Source of the DNA: JAGGSN01 sp965603725
GTDB taxonomy: Bacteria; Zixibacteria; MSB-5A5; UBA10806; 4484-95
Assembly: GCA_965603725.1 (NCBI GenBank)
Contig: CBFDEC010000009.1
Coordinates: forward strand, 25,458 to 89,457
Direction of reading: 5' to 3'
Length of the DNA stretch: 64,000 nucleotides
Under the pieces are notes generated by a model that saw only the letters and a list, made by a program, of their open reading frames with translations, had not been told where the DNA came from and did no database searches. Positions 1-7,912 of this stretch are shown here, in pieces. Within the stretch, counting starts at the first letter, position 1. Every line of letters begins with the position of its first letter. A program made the position numbers and the translations under genes.

Positions 1-1186
1 TCAGGACAAATCGGTCAGAACATCAACATCGGCGGTAAAACGGGGCAATCTGATAGTTGCAATAAATTCAAACGGCATAGTTGAACCGATTTTGGCAGTA
101 GAATTAAAATCAAAAGCCTCTGGTGAAATCATTGAATTATCGATAGAGGAAGGCGATTTTATCAAGAAGGGACAACTAATTGCCCGTCTCGATGCAGCAA
201 CTGCTGAAAACGACTATAACCAGGCTAAGGCGGATGTTGAAGTGGCCAGAGTGGCCTTATCTCAGGCAGAAAAACAAGCGGAACGCCAGAAGCAATTATA
301 CAGCCAGGGGCTGATTTCAGAGCTTGATTTTGAAAGCGCAACGCTGGCCAGAGAACAGGCAAATTCTCGTCTGGTCCAGGCAAAAGTCGCTTTAGAATAC
401 GCCAAGGAACGTTTATCAGATACTGTTATAAAATCGCCCATTGACGGTATAGTATTAAAAAAATATGTCGAGAAAGGGCAAATAATAGCCTCTGGGATCT
501 CAAATGTCTCCGGCGGGACTACAATCGCCACTATCGCCGATATGTCGAAAGTCTATATTCGAGCATCAGTCGACGAGGTCGATATCGGTCAGATCGCCCC
601 CGCACAGAAAGCGACTGTCAATGCTGAAAGCTATCCGGATCGTGAATTCTATGGCGAGGTTTTGCGCATACACCCTCAGGCAAAAGTCGAACAAAACGTC
701 ACTACTTTCGATGTCACCATTGAGGTTGACAACGCCGAGGGATTACTTATGAGCGGTATGAATGCCAGCGTTGAGATTATCGCCGGATACAAAGAAAATG
801 TCCTGTTGATACCCAGAGAGGCTCTGACAGACATGAGGACAATAGCTCGAATGGCAGGAGCGCAACCGGGGAACGCTGAAGGGCTTCAGAAATCAAATAT
901 GCCCGGGGAATCAACCTCACAGCCGGGATTTCATCAAAAGCAAACACAAAAAAAATCCAATCCGACAAGAATGGTTATTGCTGTTGTTAATGGACAGCAG
1001 GAACTGTGGCAGGTCGAAATAGGAATGTCCAACTTTGAACAAGCTGAAGTATTATCCGGTCTGGTCGAGGGTGATACCGTTCTGACTACGATAACATCAA
1101 AGGCATTGCAGGACAGAGAAGCGTTTTTAGAAAGAATTAGAGGCCGAAGCCAGCTTCCGGGAATGAAAAAAGATACTAAAAAATGA
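1..1186 (+). CDS. MacA/HlyD-family efflux adaptor, 5' truncated by window edge
   Basis: The reading frame is open to the left edge; a TTG at 92 is only an internal codon, because codons before it (VEPILAVELKSKASG) already match the first beta strand of the family. The protein is a periplasmic adaptor that would link an inner-membrane MacB-type transporter to an outer-membrane channel. Visible parts are the lipoyl half motifs (KSKASGEI and SPIDGIVLKKYVEKGQ), a helical hairpin rich in Ala, Gln and Lys between them, and the beta-barrel and membrane-proximal domains after about residue 145. A Gln/Pro-rich insert lies near residues 265-295. It overlaps the next gene by 4 bp (ATGA), so both are translated together. 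The signal or anchor segment must lie upstream of the window. Family assignment is firm; substrate is unknown. Confidence 0.9.
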   Translation, partial: QDKSVRTSTSAVKRGNLIVAINSNGIVEPILAVELKSKASGEIIELSIEEGDFIKKGQLIARLDAATAENDYNQAKADVEVARVALSQAEKQAERQKQLYSQGLISELDFESATLAREQANSRLVQAKVALEYAKERLSDTVIKSPIDGIVLKKYVEKGQIIASGISNVSGGTTIATIADMSKVYIRASVDEVDIGQIAPAQKATVNAESYPDREFYGEVLRIHPQAKVEQNVTTFDVTIEVDNAEGLLMSGMNASVEIIAGYKENVLLIPREALTDMRTIARMAGAQPGNAEGLQKSNMPGESTSQPGFHQKQTQKKSNPTRMVIAVVNGQQELWQVEIGMSNFEQAEVLSGLVEGDTVLTTITSKALQDREAFLERIRGRSQLPGMKKDTKK

Positions 1187-2400
1187 ACTGGTTCGAATTT
1201 TTTAATATCAGTCTGAATTCTCTTCTTGCAAACAAGATCAGGGCTTTCCTCACAATGCTGGGTATTATTATTGGAGTAGCCGCTGTTATAACAATGATAT
1301 CTCTTGGGCAAGGGGCAAAAAAAGCTGTTACAGATAGGCTCGAGGCCCTCGGCACCAATCTGATCTATATCAGGTCCGGCGCGCCCCACTCACGAGGTGT
1401 TAGAATGGCGGCAGGTACAACACAGAGACTTGATGAAAAAGACCTCAAAAGACTTAAGACAGGTTGTGTCGCTGTTGACCCGATCGTACCTGAAATCAGG
1501 GGAAACAGGCAGGTAATTTATGGCAATATGAACTGGAATACTACGATAATCGGCACAAGTCCAGGATATTTTGAACTCCGGAATTATCAACTTGATGAAG
1601 GCGACAATTTTACTAATCAGGATGTTAATGCTATGAAAAGGGTTGCGGTAATCGGTCCTAAAGTTGCCGAAAACCTTTTTGCCAACGTCAACCCGGTGGG
1701 GAAAACATTGCGAATTGGACGAATGAGATTTGAGGTAATCGGTTTAACAAAATCTAAAGGAGTATCCGGAGGCTGGCTTGATTTTGATGATGTTATTCTG
1801 ATACCATACACTACCGCCCAAAAACGGATTTTTGGAATCAACCATCTAAGCGGTTTAATTGCCCAAATAAAAGACGAATCGATGGTTCAGGCCGCTTACC
1901 TTGAAATTGAAAATATATTAAGAAAATCGCATCGCTTACGGCCCGATCATGACAACGATTTTTTCATTCAATCGCAATCTGATTTCGTTCAGGCCAGACA
2001 GGAAACCACTGAAACTTTTTCCTATCTTTTAGCCGGAGTGGCGCTTGTTTCACTGATTGTCGGCGGCATCGGAATTATGAATATAATGCTCGTATCGGTC
2101 ACCGAACGAACCCGTGAGATCGGCGTCAGGATGGCGGTTGGCGCCAGGCGATCCGATGTTTTACTGCAGTTTATTATGGAATCAATAAGCCTTTCTCTGC
2201 TTGGCGGACTTATCGGCATCGGCGTCGGTATGGGCGGCTCATTTGTTCTTTCCGAATTTTTCGGTTGGAATACACTGATAGCGCCGGAGGCAGTGGCGTT
2301 ATCATTCATGTTTGCCTTTGCAGTTGGCTTGTTTTTCGGAATCTACCCGGCCCGCAAAGCCTCCCTGCTTGACCCAATTGAAGCGCTTAGATACGAATAA
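1183..2400 (+). CDS. MacB-like ABC transporter permease (FtsX fold)
   Basis: A 405-residue permease with an N-terminal membrane helix (LTMLGIIIGVAAVITMISLG), a large periplasmic MacB-PCD domain (about residues 45-270), then three C-terminal helices of the FtsX domain. The cytoplasmic coupling motif RTREIGVRMAVGARR and the terminal motif YPARKASLLDPIEALRYE are standard for the MacB family. It has no ATPase domain of its own, so the nucleotide-binding subunit must be separate, probably upstream outside the window. The ATG overlaps the stop of the adaptor gene. Together they form a tripartite export system for a small molecule, peptide or lipoprotein; the cargo cannot be told from sequence. Confidence 0.92.
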   Translation: MNWFEFFNISLNSLLANKIRAFLTMLGIIIGVAAVITMISLGQGAKKAVTDRLEALGTNLIYIRSGAPHSRGVRMAAGTTQRLDEKDLKRLKTGCVAVDPIVPEIRGNRQVIYGNMNWNTTIIGTSPGYFELRNYQLDEGDNFTNQDVNAMKRVAVIGPKVAENLFANVNPVGKTLRIGRMRFEVIGLTKSKGVSGGWLDFDDVILIPYTTAQKRIFGINHLSGLIAQIKDESMVQAAYLEIENILRKSHRLRPDHDNDFFIQSQSDFVQARQETTETFSYLLAGVALVSLIVGGIGIMNIMLVSVTERTREIGVRMAVGARRSDVLLQFIMESISLSLLGGLIGIGVGMGGSFVLSEFFGWNTLIAPEAVALSFMFAFAVGLFFGIYPARKASLLDPIEALRYE

Positions 2401-2739
2401 TATTGCCTCCTTTTAATTTAAAATATATGTGTTGGCATTCGCCATAGGCGGATTCTTCTGCCAGAGTTGTCGGAAGTAACTTCCAACAGCACAAAGGTGC
2501 TCTATATTTTAAAAGACGGTAGGTTGGGTTCCGATCCGCCGCAGGCGGAGAGAAACCCGACATTTTGATTTCGCAAAAAAACCTCAGGCGAAACTGCTTT
2601 CCACATCCTTGTTGGTGCATGAGGACATACACCAACCACGGAAATCATAGCTCCGGCAGCACCTGAGATGGACTTCTGTCACGGCCTCTCCCCGTGTGCC
2701 CCTTCTTATATAGTCGGATCGTTCAATCTGTCGACATAT
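2401..2739. other. intergenic region with short palindromes, no convincing gene
   Basis: This stretch between convergent genes holds several small inverted repeats: GGAAGTAACTTCC at about 2471-2483, CCGCC-GCA-GGCGG near 2537-2549 within a larger GGGTT/AACCC stem, and GTTGGTG...CACCAAC at about 2609-2632. Two overlapping reverse-strand ORFs here have unnatural composition and overlap each other, so they are not called. The GGAAGTNACTTCC palindrome recurs at 58232-58303, pointing to a dispersed REP-like element. Confidence 0.5.
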
Positions 2740-2766
2740 AAAAAAACGCCGCCAATCGGCAGCGTT
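2740..2766 (-). terminator. Rho-independent terminator of the 2837-3706 gene
   Basis: On the reverse strand, arms AACGCTGCC and GGCGGCGTT form a 9-bp stem (one G-T pair) with a GATT loop, followed directly by a run of Ts. It lies about 70 bp past the stop codon of the secreted-protein gene. Confidence 0.8.
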
Positions 2767-2836
2767 TATTTGATTTTTATCCGGCTTGCCATGTAGCGTC
2801 AGGTTATCAAATCCAACGCCCGCAATCTTCATCTAA

Positions 2837-3706
2837 TTACTTTAGCATTACCATTTTCATAGTCTGGGAAAAGCTGCCGGCATTCATGCGGTAGAAATAG
2901 ACCCCCGATGGCGCATCCCGACCGCTGTCACTGGCGCCGTCCCAACGAGCCTGATGATAACCCGCCTCTTTCGACTCTGAAACAAGAGTTTTAACCTTTT
3001 GACCCAGAATGTTGAATATCTCGATACTTACAAAAGCCGGCTCGGGAATCTGGTACTCAATATTTGTCTCCGGATTGAACGGATTGGGGTAGTTCTGATT
3101 GAGAATAAACTCCGATGGCAGTGATGCTCTTTCATCTTCAACATTACTTCCTTCGCCCAGAGTTATCGTGCCCGACACGAAAACAGGCACAAAATCTACA
3201 TAGCCCCTGATCAGACCAAAATATAAACGAAATGTATTCGATATAATTTCTGTATCGATTTGACAGGTCTGTTCCCCGGCATCAGGAGAAATAGCAAATG
3301 TGACAGTCATTCCCTGCAGCCTTTCGGCGTCAGTATATAACAGGGGTTCGATGATATCTCCCCCGAGATCATGAAAGCCCAGACAGCGAATATAACCATC
3401 GTCGGCGCGGATGCTGTCGTACGCTTCTTCCCACTCCTGGAAAACATTCAGCCAGCCTACTTCAGTGGGATATATCTGATCGTCGGGGCTGTTCCAGGTA
3501 ACCGGAAGGAAAAAGTCAGAAACTGAATCATCAGTAACAAAATAAATTGGCACATCTACATAAGTCCATTCGCCCGGCGCATAATCGACCTCCACCGAAC
3601 CGATTATCAAGCTATCAGGTATCCCCGGATCATCAGGGTCCTGGGCAAAAGCGAAAATTGATGTAAAAATAAATATCCCGGCAATTAAGAAAACAAACCT
3701 TTGCAT
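2837..3706 (-). CDS. secreted protein with C-terminal T9SS-type sorting domain
   Basis: The start is placed at ATG 3706 because GGAGGT lies 7 nt upstream of it; a longer frame from TTG 3721 would put that SD inside the gene. The product (about 289 residues) has a signal peptide (FVFLIAGIFIFTSIFAFAQ), a beta-rich central part of cohesin-like or adhesion character, and a C-terminal domain of about 85 residues with NQNYPNPFNPETNIEY, ILGQKVKTLV and SGVYFYRM. This is the type A sorting domain common in FCB-group exported proteins; it is normally cleaved during or after outer-membrane transit. Function of the mature part is not recognised. It is transcribed alone from a good promoter and ends in a strong terminator. 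Confidence 0.88.
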   Translation of the reverse strand: MQRFVFLIAGIFIFTSIFAFAQDPDDPGIPDSLIIGSVEVDYAPGEWTYVDVPIYFVTDDSVSDFFLPVTWNSPDDQIYPTEVGWLNVFQEWEEAYDSIRADDGYIRCLGFHDLGGDIIEPLLYTDAERLQGMTVTFAISPDAGEQTCQIDTEIISNTFRLYFGLIRGYVDFVPVFVSGTITLGEGSNVEDERASLPSEFILNQNYPNPFNPETNIEYQIPEPAFVSIEIFNILGQKVKTLVSESKEAGYHQARWDGASDSGRDAPSGVYFYRMNAGSFSQTMKMVMLK

Positions 3707-3808
3707 AAACATTACCTCCAAACCTCAAGTTTAATAATATGACCCCCAATAATTACACAACAAGCATCAACCTAAACCAAATTAATACTCTGAAGATATA
3801 TCTAATTA

Positions 3809-3836
3809 ATTATATATAATTTTTTAAGATTGTCAA
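3809..3836 (-). promoter_or_regulatory. sigma-70-type promoter of the secreted-protein gene
   Basis: On the reverse strand TTGACA (3831-3836) is followed after 16 nt by TATAAT (3809-3814). Transcription would start near 3802, giving a leader of about 95 nt. Both boxes are perfect consensus. Confidence 0.65.
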
Positions 3837-3903
3837 GACATTTTTAACTTGCAGTAAAGCAACGAGTTGAAAAGGGTTCAGGATTTTATGGAATGATTTT
3901 GTG

Positions 3904-5277
3904 TTAGTTTTGATTTTTCTTATGCATTCCGTACTTTTTCAGCTTTTCAAAAAGCGTTGTATAATCGACTTTTAAAATTTCCGCGGCTTTTCGTTTATTG
4001 CCATTGGTTTGAGTAAGCACTCTTTTTATAAGTCCTTTTTCGGCCTCGGCCTGTGCGTAAGCCCCAACCTCTTTTAGACCGGCTCCCTCGCGAAGTCTGA
4101 TATCTGCGGCAGAGGGAAGCCTGATCGCCAGATGTTCGGGAGTTATTGTTTTTCCGGAACAAAGGATAATCGCTCTTTCTATTGTATTTTCAAGTTCTCT
4201 CACATTTCCCGGCCAGTTGTACTTTTCCAGCAGGTTTACAGCATCATGAGAAAGCTTTTTTGGTTTTTTATTCATATCCTTACAGTATTTTTCTATAAAA
4301 TATTTGGCGAGTTCTGAAATATCTTCTCGTCTTTCACGGAGCGACGATATAGTTATCGGGAAAACAGAAAGCCGATAAAAAAGATCCTCACGGAATTTGC
4401 CTTTAGCGATCGCTTCTTTAAGATCAATATTTGAGGCCGCAATAATTCTGACATCAACAGTAATTTGCTTGGCGCCGCCAAGTCTTTCAAATGTTTTTTC
4501 CTGTAAAACGCGCAGCAACTTGGCCTGCAAAGCCATATCCAGATCGCCGATCTCATCTAAAAAGATCGATCCGCCATCGGCAATTTCAAACTTCCCCATT
4601 TTACGGGCTACTGAGCCGGTATAAGCTCCTTTTTCCGAACCGAAAAGTTCATTCTCCATTAGTTCACGAGGTATGGCTGCGCAATTAATTGTTATGAACG
4701 GTTTTTTATTCCTTAAAGATAACTCATGAGCGGCTCGGGCAAATAATTCTTTCCCTGTCCCGGATTCGCCGAGGAACAGAACCGTTGTATCGGATTTGGC
4801 TACCTTTTGCACGAGTTCGATAGCTTCTTTAATCTTATCAGATGACCCTATTATCTCCTTCGATCCGAGAGTATTTGCCAATTCTTCTCGCAGCATCGTA
4901 TTTTCAGCCACCAGACGGCTGTTTTCGATGGCGCGCTTTATCAACATTGAAAGATGTTCGGTATCAAACGGCTTGGTTAAAAAATCGTAAGCGCCCAGGC
5001 GCATTGCCTGTACCGCCGTTTCGATTGTGCCGTACGCCGTCATCAGGATTACCGATGTTTCAGGGTCTATCTCTTTAACCTCGGAGAGCACTCCCAAACC
5101 ATCCATATTGGGTAATTTCAAATCAGTCAGGACTACATCATACCTTTTATTGCGGGCTTTACCGATACCGGTTTGGCCATCGCTTGCAGCATCGACGTCA
5201 TAACCTTCCGATTCGAGAGTATCAGTAAGCATTCGCTGCATGCTGTCTTTATCTTCAATTACAAGTATAGATGGCAT
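3904..5277 (-). CDS. NtrC-family sigma-54-dependent response regulator
   Basis: The start is ATG 5277 (MPSILVIEDK), with AGAGGTG 5 nt upstream; a 39-residue extension has no family match and overlaps the upstream gene. Receiver domain residues 1-120 carry the acidic pair E8/D9 and the phospho-acceptor D52 (TDLKLP). The AAA+ domain has Walker A GESGTGKE, the sigma-54 contact loop GAYTGS (a GAFTGA variant) and Walker B FLDEIGDL. A Fis-type helix-turn-helix closes the protein (KRKAAEILKVDYTTLFEKLK). It would activate sigma-54 promoters once phosphorylated. It follows the nuclease-like lipoprotein gene by 55 bp. No cognate kinase is adjacent; candidates are the kinases further up the cluster. Confidence 0.93.
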   Translation of the reverse strand: MPSILVIEDKDSMQRMLTDTLESEGYDVDAASDGQTGIGKARNKRYDVVLTDLKLPNMDGLGVLSEVKEIDPETSVILMTAYGTIETAVQAMRLGAYDFLTKPFDTEHLSMLIKRAIENSRLVAENTMLREELANTLGSKEIIGSSDKIKEAIELVQKVAKSDTTVLFLGESGTGKELFARAAHELSLRNKKPFITINCAAIPRELMENELFGSEKGAYTGSVARKMGKFEIADGGSIFLDEIGDLDMALQAKLLRVLQEKTFERLGGAKQITVDVRIIAASNIDLKEAIAKGKFREDLFYRLSVFPITISSLRERREDISELAKYFIEKYCKDMNKKPKKLSHDAVNLLEKYNWPGNVRELENTIERAIILCSGKTITPEHLAIRLPSAADIRLREGAGLKEVGAYAQAEAEKGLIKRVLTQTNGNKRKAAEILKVDYTTLFEKLKKYGMHKKNQN

Positions 5278-5332
5278 AGTTTCACCTCTTTTTAAAATAT
5301 CGGCATTATATTGTCCTGCTTGAATGATAAAA

Positions 5333-5974
5333 CTATGGCCGGCAATTCCTGCAGGGCGAGAATCCTTGCAGCAATGCTTGATTTCTTGTTTCAATTCTCC
5401 TGAATTTTTCCGGGCTGGTTCTTTTCAGGGTGTAACAGAGCGGACGGTGAAAACGAAATGATCCATTTATATAAATATAATATTCTTCGGCTACAGGTTC
5501 AGGCAAAGACCATATGCCGGCTTTCCTTTCGATTGCTTCGATTTGATATGGCAGGTATTCATCCTTTAGATACACATTGTCAGGATATTGATAAACCAAT
5601 GCCAAACCAGCGTTTAGTAAAGACCGCCCAACATTTACCGAATCGGCATAAACTTCGGCCAGCGTTCTGTTGTATCGGTCAGATCCTGATCCTGCAAGCT
5701 TTAGTGAGACTTTTTTGCTAAGTACAAGTTTTTCCAGATGCATTAAAGCCTCATCATAAAAGGGTTCGCCTGATTCAGGAGTATCAATTATGGCGATACG
5801 AACTCTCTTGCCGGAGGATAACACAAATGTATCGCCATCGAGCACTTTAACGGCTATAGTGTCAACAGAAGCAGATTTATCATCAGAAGATTTTTTCTCA
5901 CTGCAATTAGAAAGAAAAACTAAACTCAAGCACGCAGGAATTAATACAAACTTTTTAAAAACAACGGTTCTCAT
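5333..5974 (-). CDS. lipoprotein with thermonuclease (SNase) domain and Cys-rich C-terminus
   Basis: A lipobox (FLSNC at about residues 21-25) follows a hydrophobic stretch, so the protein is likely anchored in a membrane outside the cytoplasm. Residues about 38-160 match the staphylococcal nuclease fold: DGDTF, RVRIAIIDTPESGEP and DRYNRTLAEVY supply the family's calcium and catalytic Asp, Arg and Glu positions. The last 45 residues (FHRPLCYTLKR...RNQALLQGFSPCRNC) resemble the small Ada-like metal-binding module often appended to such nucleases. It starts 3 bp after the methyltransferase stop, so it belongs to the polyprenyl synthase-menG operon, an odd pairing. It probably degrades external nucleic acid. 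Confidence 0.85.
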   Translation of the reverse strand: MRTVVFKKFVLIPACLSLVFLSNCSEKKSSDDKSASVDTIAVKVLDGDTFVLSSGKRVRIAIIDTPESGEPFYDEALMHLEKLVLSKKVSLKLAGSGSDRYNRTLAEVYADSVNVGRSLLNAGLALVYQYPDNVYLKDEYLPYQIEAIERKAGIWSLPEPVAEEYYIYINGSFRFHRPLCYTLKRTSPEKFRRIETRNQALLQGFSPCRNCRP

Positions 5975-5977
5975 AAG

Positions 5978-6685
5978 TTATTTTCTTAACCTGTAAACAG
6001 CAACAGCTCCCAGCAATATTCCCTCATAATGCCCCTCAAGCCTCTCCCCTTTTAGCGACTTAATGACTTCTGCCTGCTTTAAGAATGTGCTCAAAGAAAA
6101 GGGCAAATAGTGATAAGCATATTTCTTTTTGGTAAACAATCTTGAAATAATCGGAATGAGCTTATAAAAATATAAATAAAAGACCCAGGCAATGATTTTA
6201 TTCGGTGGATGAGCAACCTCCACAATCGATGAATGTCCGCCTGGCTTTAGGATGCGGTGAATCTCCGAACCGAATGCCCTTAGATCATCCAGATTGCGAA
6301 GCGAATAACCGTTGATAATGCCGTCAAATGACGAATCCTTAAATGGCAGGTTTTCAGCGTCACAACATACATAATAAACATTCTTGCGGCCGCCAAGTTT
6401 CTGTCTGGCCAGCCTATGCATTTTAAAAGAAAAGTCACCAAGAATTATTATGCCGTTGAAGTTGTCACGATTTAACAATTCGATTGACATATCGCCTGAA
6501 CCGGAACAAATATCAAGCGCCACACTATCCTGTTCATGCGGAACAATTGTTTTTTTTCTACAAAAGCCATCCAGCCCGAATGAAATTACCCTGTTTAACA
6601 GATCATAGTTTTGGGAAATGTCGTCAAACATTTGTCGAATAAATTTTTTCTTGGGCGTGTCTTCCAGATAGATCGTTTTATTCAT
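5978..6685 (-). CDS. menG: demethylmenaquinone/ubiquinone methyltransferase (MenG/UbiE)
   Basis: A class I SAM-dependent methyltransferase of about 235 residues. The start at ATG 6685 (MNKTIYLEDTPKKKFI) fits family N-termini; an upstream frame adds only unrelated residues. Motif I is ALDICSGSGDMSIEL, and the family signatures NGYSLRNLDDL and ILKPGGHSSIVEV are clear, as is the late YHYLPFSLSTFL motif. In this lineage it should methylate demethylmenaquinone, the last step of menaquinone synthesis. The gene upstream makes a polyprenyl diphosphate, the side-chain donor of the pathway, which supports the assignment. Some residues differ from classical UbiE, so a related C-methylation substrate is possible. 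Confidence 0.82.
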   Translation of the reverse strand: MNKTIYLEDTPKKKFIRQMFDDISQNYDLLNRVISFGLDGFCRKKTIVPHEQDSVALDICSGSGDMSIELLNRDNFNGIIILGDFSFKMHRLARQKLGGRKNVYYVCCDAENLPFKDSSFDGIINGYSLRNLDDLRAFGSEIHRILKPGGHSSIVEVAHPPNKIIAWVFYLYFYKLIPIISRLFTKKKYAYHYLPFSLSTFLKQAEVIKSLKGERLEGHYEGILLGAVAVYRLRK

Positions 6686-6757
6686 TATTAAATCCCGATA
6701 TAAACCCACCTGTTGGGCGTAGTACAAGTATCGGTCTTAAGCCCCTTACATAGTTTC

Positions 6758-7786
6758 CTAAAATTTCCGATTAATCATGAAGTCTATCATCTCCAGGATC
6801 AGGTTGCGTTGAGTTTCATCGATGGCTCCGTCAAGCCTGGTAAATTTTTTCTTAGCCCGGGTAGCCAATTCAATTGAGGAATCCATAGCGCTCTGAATAC
6901 AATCATATTCCTCTATGAGTTTCATGATTTTTTCGATATCTTCAGATTTTTTCTGGCTGCGAGGTCTATCGAATACTTCCAGTAAGAACTTTTTATGTTC
7001 GGGGTTTGTTTTATCCATCAAGTTAATAGTAATTAATGTTCTTTTACCCTCCCATAAATCGCCGCCTATTTCTTTGCCATAGACTTCTTCATCCCCTACC
7101 AGGTTTAAAATATCATCCTGTATCTGGAAGGCTACTCCAAGGTCCAACCCGAAATCGAAAATGATTTCTTTGAATTTTACATCGGCTCCGGCAATCAGGG
7201 CGCCGATCCAGGAGGGCGTTGCGCATGTATACCAGGATGTTTTATGACGGCACATATTCAGGTAATCATCCCGATTCAAATCCCACCGTTTGTTTTTAAC
7301 CCAGGAGAGCTCTATATGCTGTCCGGCAGTGGTCATACTATACATATTCAGAAATTGCTCGATTATATCGAGGGTAAGTTCCGGGCCAAGAATTTGTCGG
7401 TTGTTTTTTAGAAACTCCCACATCTTACCCGCTAAGGCATCGCCGGCGTTCAAAGCCAGTGGAACGCCATGCTTAATATGCAAAGCCGGCAATCCGCGCC
7501 TTAACTCAGAACCATCTTCGATATCATCATGAATCACAATCCAGTTTTGAAAAAGCTCCAGGGCCGCGGCAGTATTAAGCGCTGATTCGATCTTTCCACC
7601 GTAAGCCCGACAAAAAATTAAAAGTATTGAAGGTCTTAACCCTTTACCTCCCCGGCTGGGATAATCACTCATCATCTGAAAAAGACTGTTCACTTCAGGC
7701 ACAGAATGAAATCTTGGCAGCTTGCCGAAAATATATTCATCAACTTGCTTTTTGTATTCCTTCAGGGTCGAAAAAAAATCGCTCAT
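6758..7786 (-). CDS. polyprenyl (trans-isoprenyl) diphosphate synthase
   Basis: A 342-residue all-helical prenyl synthase. The first aspartate-rich motif is HDDIEDGS and the second is QIQDDILNL, with the usual substrate contacts GGKGLRP near the start and KTSWYT in the middle. The enzyme condenses isopentenyl diphosphate onto an allylic primer; the product may be geranylgeranyl to octaprenyl length, which cannot be settled from the residues visible. It heads the operon with menG, so a role in the menaquinone side chain is the simplest reading. The 342-residue length is slightly above typical for the family because of a longer N-terminus. Confidence 0.88.
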   Translation of the reverse strand: MSDFFSTLKEYKKQVDEYIFGKLPRFHSVPEVNSLFQMMSDYPSRGGKGLRPSILLIFCRAYGGKIESALNTAAALELFQNWIVIHDDIEDGSELRRGLPALHIKHGVPLALNAGDALAGKMWEFLKNNRQILGPELTLDIIEQFLNMYSMTTAGQHIELSWVKNKRWDLNRDDYLNMCRHKTSWYTCATPSWIGALIAGADVKFKEIIFDFGLDLGVAFQIQDDILNLVGDEEVYGKEIGGDLWEGKRTLITINLMDKTNPEHKKFLLEVFDRPRSQKKSEDIEKIMKLIEEYDCIQSAMDSSIELATRAKKKFTRLDGAIDETQRNLILEMIDFMINRKF

Positions 7787-7912
7787 GCCTGTATTTAAAA
7801 ACCTACGGCAAGAATGTCAATCAGTTTCTGCCCGACAGATAACAAATCAGAGAAATTTTAAGTATAACCTATTGATATATATAAAATGACTTTGAGTTAT
7901 TGAAATCGGGTT

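Noticed and set aside
2387..2832. Two overlapping reverse ORFs in the gap after the MacB-like gene
   Set aside because: They overlap each other, contain palindromic repeat and terminator sequence, and have Cys/Arg-rich unnatural composition without SD.
3904..5394. Longer 496-residue form of the first NtrC-type regulator
   Set aside because: The 39 extra N-terminal residues have no family match and the SD lies just before ATG 5277.
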